A DNA stretch of 64,000 nucleotides from Nakamurella lactea DSM 19367 (GCF_000426645.1 NZ_AUFT01000005.1:124001-188000); one strand, 5' to 3'. Counted from the stretch's first letter, positions 33,004 through 41,069 are shown. Numbers and translations are program-made. The notes: generated by a model from the sequence alone, not told the origin.

Positions 33004-33588
33004 ATGACTGCAGCCAAGCGGGTGCTGATCGCCGAGGACGAGGCATTGATCCGCCTTGATCTCAAAGAGATGCTGGCCGACGAGGGCTTCGAAGTGGTCG
33101 GCGAGGCCGCCGACGGCGTGCAGGCCGTTGCGCTCGCGAAGGAGCTCAAGCCCGACCTGGTCATCATGGACGTCAAGATGCCCAACATGGACGGCATCGA
33201 CGCGGCCGCCGAGATCGTCGCCGACCAGATCGCCCCGGTGGTGATGCTGACCGCGTTCTCCCAACGGGAGCTGATCGATCGGGCCAAGGACGCCGGCGCG
33301 ATGGCCTACCTGGTGAAGCCGTTCTCGCAGACCGACCTGGTGCCGGCCATCGAGTTGGCGGTCGCACGGCATCAGGAGCTGGTGACCCTGCGTGCCGAGT
33401 TCGCCGATGTCACCGAGCGTCTCGAGGCACGCAAGGTGATCGACCGGGCAAAGGGGCTGCTGATGACGGCGCAGAAGATGAGCGAGCCGGAGGCCTTCCG
33501 CTGGATCCAGCGCACGGCAATGGACCGGCGGACGTCCATGCAGGCCGTGGCACAGGCGGTAGTGGACGGTTTGTCCAAGAAGTCCTGA
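33004..33588 (+). CDS. pdtaR: ANTAR-domain response regulator (PdtaR-like)
   Basis: 194 residues from ATG 33004, eight bases after GAAAGAGG. The receiver domain (~1-120) has VLIAEDEALIRLDL, the phospho-acceptor in LVIMDVKMPNMDG, and the LTAFSQ and YLVKPF switch motifs. A coiled linker (LVTLRAEFADVTERLEARKV) leads into a C-terminal ANTAR domain (AKGLLMTAQKMSEPEAFRWI, then RTSMQAVAQAVVDG). The best relative is M. tuberculosis Rv1626/PdtaR, an RNA-binding antiterminator activated by the PdtaS kinase; no kinase is beside it. It lies upstream of livJ and polA as in other actinobacteria. Confidence 0.92.
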   Translation: MTAAKRVLIAEDEALIRLDLKEMLADEGFEVVGEAADGVQAVALAKELKPDLVIMDVKMPNMDGIDAAAEIVADQIAPVVMLTAFSQRELIDRAKDAGAMAYLVKPFSQTDLVPAIELAVARHQELVTLRAEFADVTERLEARKVIDRAKGLLMTAQKMSEPEAFRWIQRTAMDRRTSMQAVAQAVVDGLSKKS

Positions 33589-33687
33589 TCGGCTTTCGGG
33601 TGTCGGCCTTCGCAGTCTGGTCGCTATTTGGTCACGTGTCGTAGTGGCCTCTTCGAAAATGACCCTCCAGTGAGTTAAGTTCCGCGG

Positions 33688-33721
33688 GTCGGCGTCGCCG
33701 ACAGCCCCGGAACACCGGGGC
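33688..33721 (+). promoter_or_regulatory. Two consecutive hairpins in the livJ leader
   Basis: GTCGGCG-T-CGCCGAC (33688-33702) and GCCCCGG-AACA-CCGGGGC (33704-33721) stand 10-20 bases upstream of the ribosome site GGAGGT (33732-33737). They may terminate pdtaR transcription or modulate livJ expression. The loops are one and four bases, not the paired hexaloops recognised by ANTAR proteins. Confidence 0.55.
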
Positions 33722-33742
33722 CGGACTCATCGGAGGTGGCTC

Positions 33743-35053
33743 GTGCATCGTCTCTCGATGCGAGGCGCTCTCGTCGTGGTGGCTGTGGCCACCCTGGCGT
33801 TGGCTGCCTGTGGAAGCAAGAACAACACGGACACGACAGCGGGCGGGGGATCGGGGACAACGGCGGCGGGCAGCGAGACGTCCGGCGCGGGTGGCGAGTC
33901 GTCGGCTCCCGGCACCGAGTCGTCGGCCACGTCCGGCACGGGTGATGCCGGCGGGCTGAAGATCGTCCCGCAGCTGCAGATCGACAAGACCGGCAAGGAG
34001 GTACCGGCCGCCGCGGCCGCCGACGCCGCCGATCCGGCAGGTGACGGCAAGGCCAAGTGCTCCGGCATCAGCCTGGCGATGGCCGGTGCGCTCACCGGAC
34101 CGAATGCCGCGCTGGGCATCAACATCCTGAACGGCGCCAAGGTGGCGCTGGACAAGCACAACAAGGCCAATGCCGACTGCCAGGTCGAGATGAAGCCGTT
34201 CGACACCGAAGGTGATCCGCAGAAGGCGACCCAGGTGGCGCCGCAGATCGTCAACGAAAAGTCGGTGATCGGCCTGCTCGGGCCGGCGTTCTCCGGCGAG
34301 ACCAAGGCGACCGGTGGCACCTTCAACCAGGCCGGCCTGCTGGCGCTGACCGCCTCGGCCACCAACCCCGATCTGGCCAAGAACGGCTGGAAGACCTTCT
34401 TCCGCGGCCTGGCGAACGATGCGACCCAGGGTCCGGCCGTCGCCAAGTACATGGCGGAAACGCTCAAGTACAAGAAGGTCTGCGTGGTCCAGGACAACTC
34501 CGACTACGGCGTCGGCCTGGCCAAGGAGATCACCACCGGGCTCGGATCGGTGGCGGACTCGTCCTGCGCGGCCAAGGTGAAGACCGGTGACAAGGACTTC
34601 TCCGCGACCGTCAGCCTGATCACCGGCGCATCGCCGGACGCGGTCTTCTACTCGGGCTACTACGCCGAGGCGGCGCCGTTCGTCGCCCAGTTGCGCGATG
34701 GCGGCTTCACCGGAACCTTCGTCTCTGCCGATGGCACCAACGATCCGCAGTTCGTCGCCCAGGCCGGCGCGGCATCCAAGGACGCGATCCTGTCCTGCCC
34801 GTGCGGTCCGGCTCCGGAAGCGTTCGCCAAGGAGTACCAGACCCTTAATAACGCCGAACCCGGCGTGTACTCCGTCGAGGGTTACGACCTGACCACCATC
34901 ATGTTGAAGGCGATCGATTCCGGTGTGAAGGACCGCGCCGGGATGATCGACTTCGTCAAGAACTACAGCGGTCAGGGCCTGGCACGTGAATACAAGTGGG
35001 ACGCCACGGGTGAACTCGCCGCGGCGCTGATCTGGATCTACAAGGTCCAGTAA
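33743..35053 (+). CDS. livJ: Branched-chain amino-acid ABC transporter, substrate-binding lipoprotein
   Basis: 436 residues. The GTG at 33743 follows GGAGGT by five bases. The signal peptide ends in the lipobox LALAAC, with the lipidated Cys near residue 23, followed by a Ser/Thr/Gly-rich tether of ~50 residues. The body is a type I periplasmic-binding (LivJ-like) protein: AMAGALTGPNAALGINILNG, VIGLLGPAFSGETKA, CVVQDNSDYGVGLAKEI, DAVFYSGYYAEAAPFVAQLR, YSVEGYDLTTIMLKAID. It delivers ligand, probably leucine, isoleucine or valine, to LivHM. A 14-bp hairpin separates it from livH, which would favour its higher expression. Confidence 0.93.
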   Translation: MHRLSMRGALVVVAVATLALAACGSKNNTDTTAGGGSGTTAAGSETSGAGGESSAPGTESSATSGTGDAGGLKIVPQLQIDKTGKEVPAAAAADAADPAGDGKAKCSGISLAMAGALTGPNAALGINILNGAKVALDKHNKANADCQVEMKPFDTEGDPQKATQVAPQIVNEKSVIGLLGPAFSGETKATGGTFNQAGLLALTASATNPDLAKNGWKTFFRGLANDATQGPAVAKYMAETLKYKKVCVVQDNSDYGVGLAKEITTGLGSVADSSCAAKVKTGDKDFSATVSLITGASPDAVFYSGYYAEAAPFVAQLRDGGFTGTFVSADGTNDPQFVAQAGAASKDAILSCPCGPAPEAFAKEYQTLNNAEPGVYSVEGYDLTTIMLKAIDSGVKDRAGMIDFVKNYSGQGLAREYKWDATGELAAALIWIYKVQ

Positions 35054-35073
35054 CGCACCTGCACCAGGTGTGA

Positions 35074-35111
35074 CGGTCGGGGGCGCCGCCTTCACGGGGC
35101 GCCCCCGACCG
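35074..35111 (+). terminator. Strong hairpin between livJ and livH (partial terminator)
   Basis: CGGTCGGGGGCGCC (35074-35087) pairs perfectly with GGCGCCCCCGACCG (35098-35111) across a 10-base loop. There is no U tract. Inside a single operon this would act as a 3' stabiliser or leaky terminator, letting the binding protein be made in excess over the membrane components. Confidence 0.75.
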
Positions 35112-35160
35112 CCGCCCGTTCGAGGCGAATGTACGGGCAGTTCCGGCGCGAAGGAGAACG

Positions 35161-36201
35161 ATGACCGGCCCATGGGCAGCGAGTGTCTTTGCACTCGCGG
35201 ACAGCGACATCAACTTCAACATCAGCGCGTTGGGCCACAGTTTCTGGCAGTTGACCATCGACGGCCTCGCGTACGGCGCGATCTATGCCTTGGTCGCGGT
35301 CGGCTACACCTTGGTCTACGGCGTGCTCCGGCTGATCAACTTCGCGCACTCCGAGGTCTTCATGCTCGGCATGTTCGGCCAGTACGCGGCGCTGATGATA
35401 CTGGGGTTCTCGCCCAGCGGCAATGCGTATGCCGAGGGTGCGGTGATGACCATCGTTTTCCTCGGCATCGCCATGATCGTCGGGATGGCGGTATCCGGTG
35501 GGGTCGCCGTCGGGCTCGAGCGGGTCGCGTACCGACCGCTGCGCAAACGCAACGCCCCGTCGCTGGTCTTCCTGATCACCGCTATCGGCGCGTCGTTCGT
35601 GCTGCAGGAGTTCGTCCACTTCATCCTGCCCAAGCTCACCGGAGGCAAGCTGGGCGGCGTCAACGCCCAGCAGCCGATCCGGCTGGTGGAGTCGAAGCAG
35701 CAGTTCACCATCTTCGGCGGCTCGGTCACCAACATCACCCTGATCATCGTCATCTCGGCGCTGATCCTGGCGTTCGCCGCCGACGTGTTCATCAATCGCA
35801 CCAAGTTCGGTCGTGGCATCCGGGCAGTCGCCCAGGACCCGACCACCGCGACGCTGATGGGCGTATCGCGGGAGAAGGTCATCATGCTGACCTTCCTGAT
35901 CGGCGGCGTGCTGGCCGGCGCCGCTGCACTGCTGTACACGCTGCGGATCCCGAACGGCATCATCTACTCCGGCGGCTTCATCCTCGGCATCAAGGCGTTC
36001 TGCGCCGCGGTGCTCGGCGGTATCGGCAACCTGCGTGGCGCACTGCTCGGCGGGCTGCTGCTCGGCGTTCTGGAGAACTACGGGCAGATCGTCTTCGGGT
36101 CCGGGTGGCGTGACGTGGTTTCGTTCGTCGTGCTGATCCTGGTGCTGATGGTCCGGCCCACCGGCATTCTCGGTGAGACCCTGGGGAGGGCACGGGCATG
36201 A
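35161..36201 (+). CDS. livH: Branched-chain amino-acid ABC transporter permease LivH
   Basis: 346 residues, with AAGGAGAACG directly upstream of ATG 35161. Eight or more spans and the LivH signature are present: YGAIYALVAVGYTLVYGVLR, INFAHSEVFMLGMFG, RKRNAPSLVFLITAIGASFV, the EAA-like loop RAVAQDPTTATLMGVSREKV, and ILGIKAFCAAVLGGIGNLRG. Together with LivM it forms the translocation pore. The stop overlaps livM (ATGA). Confidence 0.94.
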   Translation: MTGPWAASVFALADSDINFNISALGHSFWQLTIDGLAYGAIYALVAVGYTLVYGVLRLINFAHSEVFMLGMFGQYAALMILGFSPSGNAYAEGAVMTIVFLGIAMIVGMAVSGGVAVGLERVAYRPLRKRNAPSLVFLITAIGASFVLQEFVHFILPKLTGGKLGGVNAQQPIRLVESKQQFTIFGGSVTNITLIIVISALILAFAADVFINRTKFGRGIRAVAQDPTTATLMGVSREKVIMLTFLIGGVLAGAAALLYTLRIPNGIIYSGGFILGIKAFCAAVLGGIGNLRGALLGGLLLGVLENYGQIVFGSGWRDVVSFVVLILVLMVRPTGILGETLGRARA

Positions 36202-37379
36202 GCACCTCGACGAGTGCCACCAGCGCGGCGGCGGCCAAGTCGCCGGGACCGGTCGGTGTCGGCGATCGGCTGCGGCTGTGGTGGAACCAACTGTCCCGCC
36301 CGGCCCAGTGGGGCGTGGGGCTGCCGATCATCCTGCTGATCGCCGCCATGCCGGTGATCCGGCCACCGCTGCTCACCACCCCGGACACCGATTTCGGCGC
36401 GGTGATGGCGCAGTTCGGCATGTATGCCCTGCTGGCCATCGGGCTGAACGTCGTGGTCGGTTCGGCCGGCCTGCTCGACCTCGGGTACGTCGGCTTCTAC
36501 GCCGTCGGTGCCTACACGGTCGGATTGCTGACCAGCCCGGACAGCCCGTGGAACAAGACCGGCGCGGACGGCTTCCTGTCCGACAAATGGGCCTGGCTCG
36601 CGGTGCTGCCGGTGGCCGTGGCAGTGACGGCGATCTCCGGGCTGATCCTCGGCTCGCCGACCCTGCGATTGCGTGGGGACTACCTGGCCATCGTCACCCT
36701 CGGTTTCGGTGAGATCGTCCGGTTGCTGGCCGACAACCTGGAGAACACCACCGGCGGCGGACAGGGCCTGTCCGGCATCGCCTACCCGCGGGTCGGCGTC
36801 ACCGAGGCGAATCCGTTCGGCATCTTCTCCATCGGCAACACGGCTGAGCCGTTCAACTCCGGCCTGTGGTGGTTCTGGCTGTCGATCGTGCTGATCATCG
36901 TCGTGCTGATGTTCGTCGGGAACCTGGAGCGCTCCAGGGTCGGCCGGGCCTGGGTGGCCATCAGGGAGGACGAGGACGCCGCCGAGATCATGGGCGTGCC
37001 GACCTTCAAATTCAAGCTGTGGGCATTCGTCATCGGTGCCTCGATCGGTGGACTGTCCGGTGCCCTGTATGCCGGTCAGGTGCAGTTCGTGGTGCCGACC
37101 AACTTCAACGTCATCAACTCGGTGCTGTTCCTGTGTGCTGTAGTGCTCGGCGGCCAGGGCAACAAGCTCGGGGTGATCCTCGGCGCCTTCATCATCGTGT
37201 ACCTGCCCAACCGGTTCCTGGGTATCGGCGATTACAAGTACCTGATCTTCGGCCTGGCGCTGATGATCATGATGGTGTTCCGGCCGCAGGGTCTGATTCC
37301 GGTGCGGCAGAAGCTGTTGGCGTACGGGCGCAAGATCTGGCAGGCAGCCGGCCGACGATCACGGGAGGAGCAATCGTGA
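36198..37379 (+). CDS. livM: Branched-chain amino-acid ABC transporter permease LivM
   Basis: 393 residues. The start overlaps the livH stop. A ~40-residue hydrophilic N-terminus precedes TM1. LivM motifs are LLAIGLNVVVGSAGLLDLGY, GFYAVGAYTVGLL, TLRLRGDYLAIVTLGFGEIV, RAWVAIREDEDAAEIMGVPT (EAA loop) and FLCAVVLGGQGNKLGVILGA. The gene ends with a basic tail, and its TGA lies inside GTGA, which opens a 24-codon mini-ORF before livG. Confidence 0.94.
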   Translation: MSTSTSATSAAAAKSPGPVGVGDRLRLWWNQLSRPAQWGVGLPIILLIAAMPVIRPPLLTTPDTDFGAVMAQFGMYALLAIGLNVVVGSAGLLDLGYVGFYAVGAYTVGLLTSPDSPWNKTGADGFLSDKWAWLAVLPVAVAVTAISGLILGSPTLRLRGDYLAIVTLGFGEIVRLLADNLENTTGGGQGLSGIAYPRVGVTEANPFGIFSIGNTAEPFNSGLWWFWLSIVLIIVVLMFVGNLERSRVGRAWVAIREDEDAAEIMGVPTFKFKLWAFVIGASIGGLSGALYAGQVQFVVPTNFNVINSVLFLCAVVLGGQGNKLGVILGAFIIVYLPNRFLGIGDYKYLIFGLALMIMMVFRPQGLIPVRQKLLAYGRKIWQAAGRRSREEQS

Positions 37380-37450
37380 GTGAGCTGGCGAACGAACCAT
37401 CGGCGCTGAACGAGGGCGGCCCCCGAGTGACGAGAGGGGTGCCGTCGTGA
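37376..37450 (+). other. Mini-ORF / dispersed repeat between livM and livG (24 codons)
   Basis: A GTG at 37376 overlaps the livM stop (GTGA) and the TGA at 37448-37450 lies within the livG start (GTGA). The peptide starts MSELANEPSALNE and ends PRVTRGVPS. It has the same length as the mini-ORF before polA (43655-43729), with 56 of 75 bases identical by hand count. It is interpreted as a junction repeat that keeps livM-livG translationally coupled. Confidence 0.65.
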
Positions 37451-38487
37451 GTGAGCGCGACAGGCCCGACCACGAGAATCCGGAGTTCGGCCAGGTCGAG
37501 CGCTCGGAATGGGACAGCGAGGAGGCCGGCACCGGCCGGTACGAGGCGCAGCAGGCGAGCGATGCCGACGAGGCGGTGGTCGAACTCGGCGAGTTCCCGC
37601 CCATCTCCGAACTCGAATCGGTCGACCTGTCCGACGTCGATCCCGCGCTGGGCGATCCCAAACTGGTAGCCGAAATGGTTGCTGCGCAACGGGAGACGCA
37701 TGTCGAGGTCGGCGAAGCGTTGATGCAGATGCGCGACGTCACGATGAAGTTCGGCGGGCTTGTCGCCCTCGACTCGGTGACCTTCGACATCCGTCGCGGC
37801 GAGATCCTCGGGCTGATCGGCCCGAACGGCGCCGGCAAGACCACCTGCTTCAATGCGATGACCGGCGTCTACCGACCGACGTCCGGGTCGGTGGCCTTCG
37901 ACGGCGTACCGCTCGGTCGGCTCAAGCGGAACCAGATCACCCGGCGCGGGATCGCCAGAACCTTTCAGAACATCAGGCTGTTCGGCGAGATGACGGCGCT
38001 GGAGAACGTCGCCGTCGGGACCGACGCCCGGCACCGGACCTCCGTGCCGGGGGCGCTGTTCCGGGTTCCCCGGCACTGGCGGGAGGAGCAGGACGCGCTG
38101 GAACGCGGGATGGCGCTGCTGGAGTTCGTCGGTATCGGACAGCGAGCCACCGAGAAGGCCCGGAACCTGCCCTACGGCGACCAGCGGCGGTTGGAGATCG
38201 CCCGCGCGCTGGCCACCGAGCCGAAGCTGCTCTGCCTGGACGAGCCGGCAGCTGGGTTCAACCCCAGCGAGAAGTCGGCGTTGATGGACCTGATCCGCAA
38301 GATCCGCGACGACGGCTACACCGTCCTGCTGATCGAACACGACATGCGGCTGGTGATGGGTGTGACGGACCGGATCGTGGTGCTGGAGTTCGGCAAGAAG
38401 ATCGCCGAGGGCCTGCCCGTCGACATCCGCAACAATCCCGCCGTGATCGCCGCCTACCTGGGAGTGCCGGACGATGCCACTGCTTGA
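37447..38487 (+). CDS. livG: Branched-chain amino-acid ABC transporter ATPase LivG
   Basis: 346 residues. The ABC domain begins near residue 95 (MRDVTMKFGGLVALDSVTF). Walker A is GPNGAGKTT (~125-133), the signature is LPYGDQRRLEIARAL, Walker B is LLCLDEPAAGFNP, and the switch is LLIEHDMRLVMGV; the C-terminal BCA_ABC tail is present. The first ~94 residues are an acidic, probably disordered extension rich in Glu/Asp (VERSEWDSEEAGTG, VVELGEFPPISELESVDLSD) that LivG proteins normally lack. If translation began nearer the domain the protein would have normal size, but GTG 37447 overlaps the preceding stop and suits coupling. It pairs with LivF. Confidence 0.92.
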   Translation: MSERDRPDHENPEFGQVERSEWDSEEAGTGRYEAQQASDADEAVVELGEFPPISELESVDLSDVDPALGDPKLVAEMVAAQRETHVEVGEALMQMRDVTMKFGGLVALDSVTFDIRRGEILGLIGPNGAGKTTCFNAMTGVYRPTSGSVAFDGVPLGRLKRNQITRRGIARTFQNIRLFGEMTALENVAVGTDARHRTSVPGALFRVPRHWREEQDALERGMALLEFVGIGQRATEKARNLPYGDQRRLEIARALATEPKLLCLDEPAAGFNPSEKSALMDLIRKIRDDGYTVLLIEHDMRLVMGVTDRIVVLEFGKKIAEGLPVDIRNNPAVIAAYLGVPDDATA

Positions 38488-39193
38488 GATCACCGACATG
38501 GTCGTGGGTTACGGCCGCATCGAGGCCCTGCACGGCATCTCGCTGACGGTGGAGGCGGGGGAGCTGGTGACGTTGATCGGCGCGAACGGCGCCGGCAAGA
38601 CCACCACCATGCGGGCCGTCTCCGGGATCCGTCCGCTGACCCGCGGCACCATCAAGTTTGATGGCCAGGACATCACCAAGATGAAGGCGCACCTGCGCGT
38701 GCTGGAGGGCATCGTGCAGGCCCCGGAAGGCCGCGGTGTCTTCCCCGGGATGACGGTGCAGGAGAACCTCGACATGGGGTGCTACACCCGCAAGTTCGCC
38801 ACCAAGGCTGAGTACCAGGCGACCCTGGACCACGTCTTCGAGTTGTTCCCGCGGTTGGCGGAGCGGCGCAGCCAGGTCGGCGGCACGATGTCCGGCGGCG
38901 AGCAGCAGATGGTGGCGATCGGCCGGGCCCTGATGGCCAGGCCGAAGCTGCTGCTGCTGGACGAGCCGTCGATGGGTTTGGCCCCGATGATCATCCAACA
39001 GATCTTCCGGATCGTCTCCGAGATCAACGCCGAGGGCACCACCATCTTGTTGGTGGAACAGAATGCGCAGCAGGCACTCTCACGCTCGCACCGGGCCTAC
39101 ATCCTGGAGACCGGCGAGGTGATCAAGACCGGCGGTGGCAAGGAGCTGCTGGCCGACCCGTCGGTCAAGGAGGCCTACCTCGGCGTCGCCTGA
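38474..39193 (+). CDS. livF: Branched-chain amino-acid ABC transporter ATPase LivF
   Basis: 239 residues, typical LivF. The N-terminus MPLLEITDMVVGYGRIEALHG leads to Walker A GANGAGKTT, the LivF hallmark GIVQAPEGRGVFPGMTVQEN, signature MSGGEQQMVAIGRAL, Walker B LLLLDEPSMGLAP and switch LLVEQNAQQAL. The start lies 14 bases inside livG. It is the last gene of the operon; a nuclease island lies directly downstream on the other strand. Confidence 0.95.
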   Translation: MPLLEITDMVVGYGRIEALHGISLTVEAGELVTLIGANGAGKTTTMRAVSGIRPLTRGTIKFDGQDITKMKAHLRVLEGIVQAPEGRGVFPGMTVQENLDMGCYTRKFATKAEYQATLDHVFELFPRLAERRSQVGGTMSGGEQQMVAIGRALMARPKLLLLDEPSMGLAPMIIQQIFRIVSEINAEGTTILLVEQNAQQALSRSHRAYILETGEVIKTGGGKELLADPSVKEAYLGVA

Positions 39194-39230
39194 CCGCCAG
39201 GTTGCACGCCCTGTTGCGCGTCTCGGTGCG

Positions 39231-40467
39231 CCCACCCCCCAGTGTTGATCATGGGCCCCTGCACGGCATATCGGACACCTGATCGGCGTGTTGCGGGCTG
39301 GGCGCCATGATCATCAGTGGAGTTGCGAGCCGGGCACCATGATCATCGGTGTCGTTCGTCACTCCGCGGACAATGGTGCACCACGGTCACCGCGGAGTGA
39401 GCTCTCCGTCCCAGCCCGCTGCTCTGAGCGCGCGTTCGACCTTCACCAGGAACTGCTGATGTTCGGTGTAGATGTCGCGGGCTGTCGGATAGAACATCGT
39501 CCAACGTTCGTCGGTGAGCCCGTTGTGACGGCGGCGGTCGCTGGCCATTCTCCCGTCCCCGGTGTGGAACTCCTCGCTCTCGTAGTCCAGCCCGAGTCGG
39601 TAGCGCCCCCAGCCCAGATCGAGGTACCTGTTGCCGCTCCGTGTGGCGACGAGGATCTGAGTTTCCGGCTCCGGTAGTCCGTACTCGAGGATGCGCGTCC
39701 GCGTTCTGGATTCCATGGCAGAGCCACTGTCGTGTGCCATGAAGCCGTGCCAGCGGCGAACCTGCAGCACCCCGCGCCGACGCCCGGCCAGCGACAATGA
39801 TCGCGAGACCTCCTCTGCGGTCACACCTTTCGCGGCCGCGGCGTCGAGCTGAGCGAGCACGTCGAGGCCGGTGACAGCGCGCGCACCGTCGACGGCCGCG
39901 TCCACCCGATCGATCACCCGGAAGTCCGGCCACTCCAGAATCGGCGAGCGCGGCGGGGCCTGGTGGACGACAACCCCCTGAGGCGCCGCCAGCGATCGGC
40001 CCGCCGCGGTGGTCACGTGCAGCTTGTTGTCGGTGACCACCCCGAACCCGTAGTAGTCGGCAGCGCTGAGTCCACAGAGGATCAGCGGCTCGGCGATCTG
40101 CGCCTGGGCGCGGGTGAATCGCGCCATCAGGTCGTGATCCGGATCGGGAAGCTGGAGCCAACCGCGTCCGAGCGAGGTCAAATGGCCCTGCCCGACCCAT
40201 TTCGAGATCCGTTCCCAGCGGTAGCCCTGCCGTAGTTGGGCCATCCGGATTACGCCGCCCTGACGGCGTGCGAGCTGCAACATTGCTGGGTCCATCCGCC
40301 GAGCGTGGTGTGCATTCGGCCGCATCAGACAATCTCGGCGTAATTCAGTGGACAACCGGTCGTGGGTGGACAACCCCGCAACGGTGATGATCATGGCGCG
40401 CAGCCCGCGACGCGCCGCTGCGATACCCGTTTTGCCGGGCAGTCGCCCATGATCAACACGGGGTGGG
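39231..40467. mobile_element. Single-gene island bounded by mirror-symmetric inverted repeats
   Basis: Five copies of an 11-base motif with core TGATCA are arranged symmetrically around one - strand gene. Left: GTTGATCATGG (39244), CCATGATCATC (39305) and CCATGATCATC (39337). Right: GATGATCATGG (40386) and CCATGATCAAC (40447). The outer pair extends to CCCACCCC...GTGTTGATCATGGGC against GCCCATGATCAACACGGGGTGGG in two parts (39231-39256, 40445-40467). The inner pair extends over ~26 bases with 24 matches (GCGGGCTG[G/C]GCGCC before the motif). No transposase is present; this suggests a non-autonomous or self-acting nuclease element. Confidence 0.6.
39387..40325 (-). CDS. AbiEi/DUF559-like protein with Vsr-type nuclease domain
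   Basis: About 312 residues from ATG 40325 (MRPNAHHARRMDPAMLQLAR); the frame is open further, to an ATG at 40394 inside the right-hand repeat. The N-terminal ~70 residues form an AbiEi-type winged helix (LARRQGGVIRMAQLRQGYRW, LGRGWLQLP). The C-terminal third has the PD-(D/E)XK pattern of DUF559/Vsr proteins: RYLDLGWGRYRLGLDYESEE followed by FHTGDGRMASDRRRHN and a final helix. This architecture is common in actinobacteria as lone genes of unknown function, often annotated as type IV antitoxin-like. No partner toxin is adjacent. The flanking mirror repeats suggest it moves or acts on these sites. Confidence 0.65.
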   Translation of the reverse strand: MRPNAHHARRMDPAMLQLARRQGGVIRMAQLRQGYRWERISKWVGQGHLTSLGRGWLQLPDPDHDLMARFTRAQAQIAEPLILCGLSAADYYGFGVVTDNKLHVTTAAGRSLAAPQGVVVHQAPPRSPILEWPDFRVIDRVDAAVDGARAVTGLDVLAQLDAAAAKGVTAEEVSRSLSLAGRRRGVLQVRRWHGFMAHDSGSAMESRTRTRILEYGLPEPETQILVATRSGNRYLDLGWGRYRLGLDYESEEFHTGDGRMASDRRRHNGLTDERWTMFYPTARDIYTEHQQFLVKVERALRAAGWDGELTPR

Positions 40468-40496
40468 AGGGGAGCCCGCCGGCTAGCGGGTGGCGG

Positions 40497-40985
40497 CTAG
40501 CCGGCGCAGGGGTCCGGGACGCTGCAGTCCGGCGCGTGATCCGGGGGAGTGGACGCGACGATCCGCTGGAGCAACTCGCGGAACTGCCGGGCCTCCGCGG
40601 CGGTCAGTTCGCCCAGCACCTCGCGTTCGACGTGTTGGAGGCGCCGGGTCGCCGCGTCGAAAGCCTTGCGGCCGTTGGCTGTCAGCAGGATCTGTCGGGC
40701 CCGGCGGTCGACCGGGTCCGGCCGGCGGACCACCAGGTCTGCCTTCTCCAGATCGTCGACCAGGTAGGTCATCACGGTGCGATCGAGGCCGAGCCTTTCG
40801 GCGATCTGGGCCTGGCTCTCGCAGCCACCGGCGGCCGAGATGGCCAACACCTGGAACCCGCGCGGGCCGCCGGGAAGCTCGGCGACCGCCTGGGTGGCGC
40901 CGGAATGGTAGCGACGCATCAGTGCGCCGAGGGCCAGCCCGAAGTCGACGGATGCCCGCGTCTGTGGGGTGCTGGTCCCGGCCAT
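40497..40985 (-). CDS. MarR-family transcriptional regulator
   Basis: 162 residues from the ATG at 40985. The winged helix spans ~45-115: GPRGFQVLAISAAGGCESQA, QIAERLGLDRTVMTYLVDDL (recognition helix), KADLVVRRPDPVDRRARQIL (wing with the conserved Asp-Arg-Arg). Dimerisation helices flank it, and the tail contains two Cys (CSVPDPCAG). It is divergent from an FMN azoreductase-like gene, a common pairing in which MarR represses the reductase in response to quinones or electrophiles. The shared 121-bp gap contains a palindrome over the reductase promoter. Confidence 0.9.
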   Translation of the reverse strand: MAGTSTPQTRASVDFGLALGALMRRYHSGATQAVAELPGGPRGFQVLAISAAGGCESQAQIAERLGLDRTVMTYLVDDLEKADLVVRRPDPVDRRARQILLTANGRKAFDAATRRLQHVEREVLGELTAAEARQFRELLQRIVASTPPDHAPDCSVPDPCAG

Positions 40986-41025
40986 CGGCCCAGTGTATCC
41001 GCGGTCGCCTGTGGCGACGGTCACG

Positions 41026-41069
41026 TTGTCAGATGTTCTGTAGCCAATATGATCGGTAGCGCAGATCAT
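41026..41069 (+). promoter_or_regulatory. Azoreductase promoter with overlapping palindromic operator
   Basis: TTGTCA (41026-41031) and TATGAT (41048-41053) are spaced 16 bases. ATGATC (41049-41054) and GATCAT (41064-41069) form a perfect inverted repeat with a 9-base spacer overlapping the -10 and start region. The divergent MarR gene is the obvious candidate to bind it. Confidence 0.5.

Noticed and set aside
33688-33721. ANTAR-type dual-hexaloop antiterminator in the livJ leader
   Set aside because: There are two adjacent hairpins, but their loops are one and four bases and lack the hexaloop pattern with conserved A and G.
33632-35194. 520-residue - strand frame opposite livJ
   Set aside because: Shadow of livJ; the + frame has a lipobox and full binding-protein family motifs.
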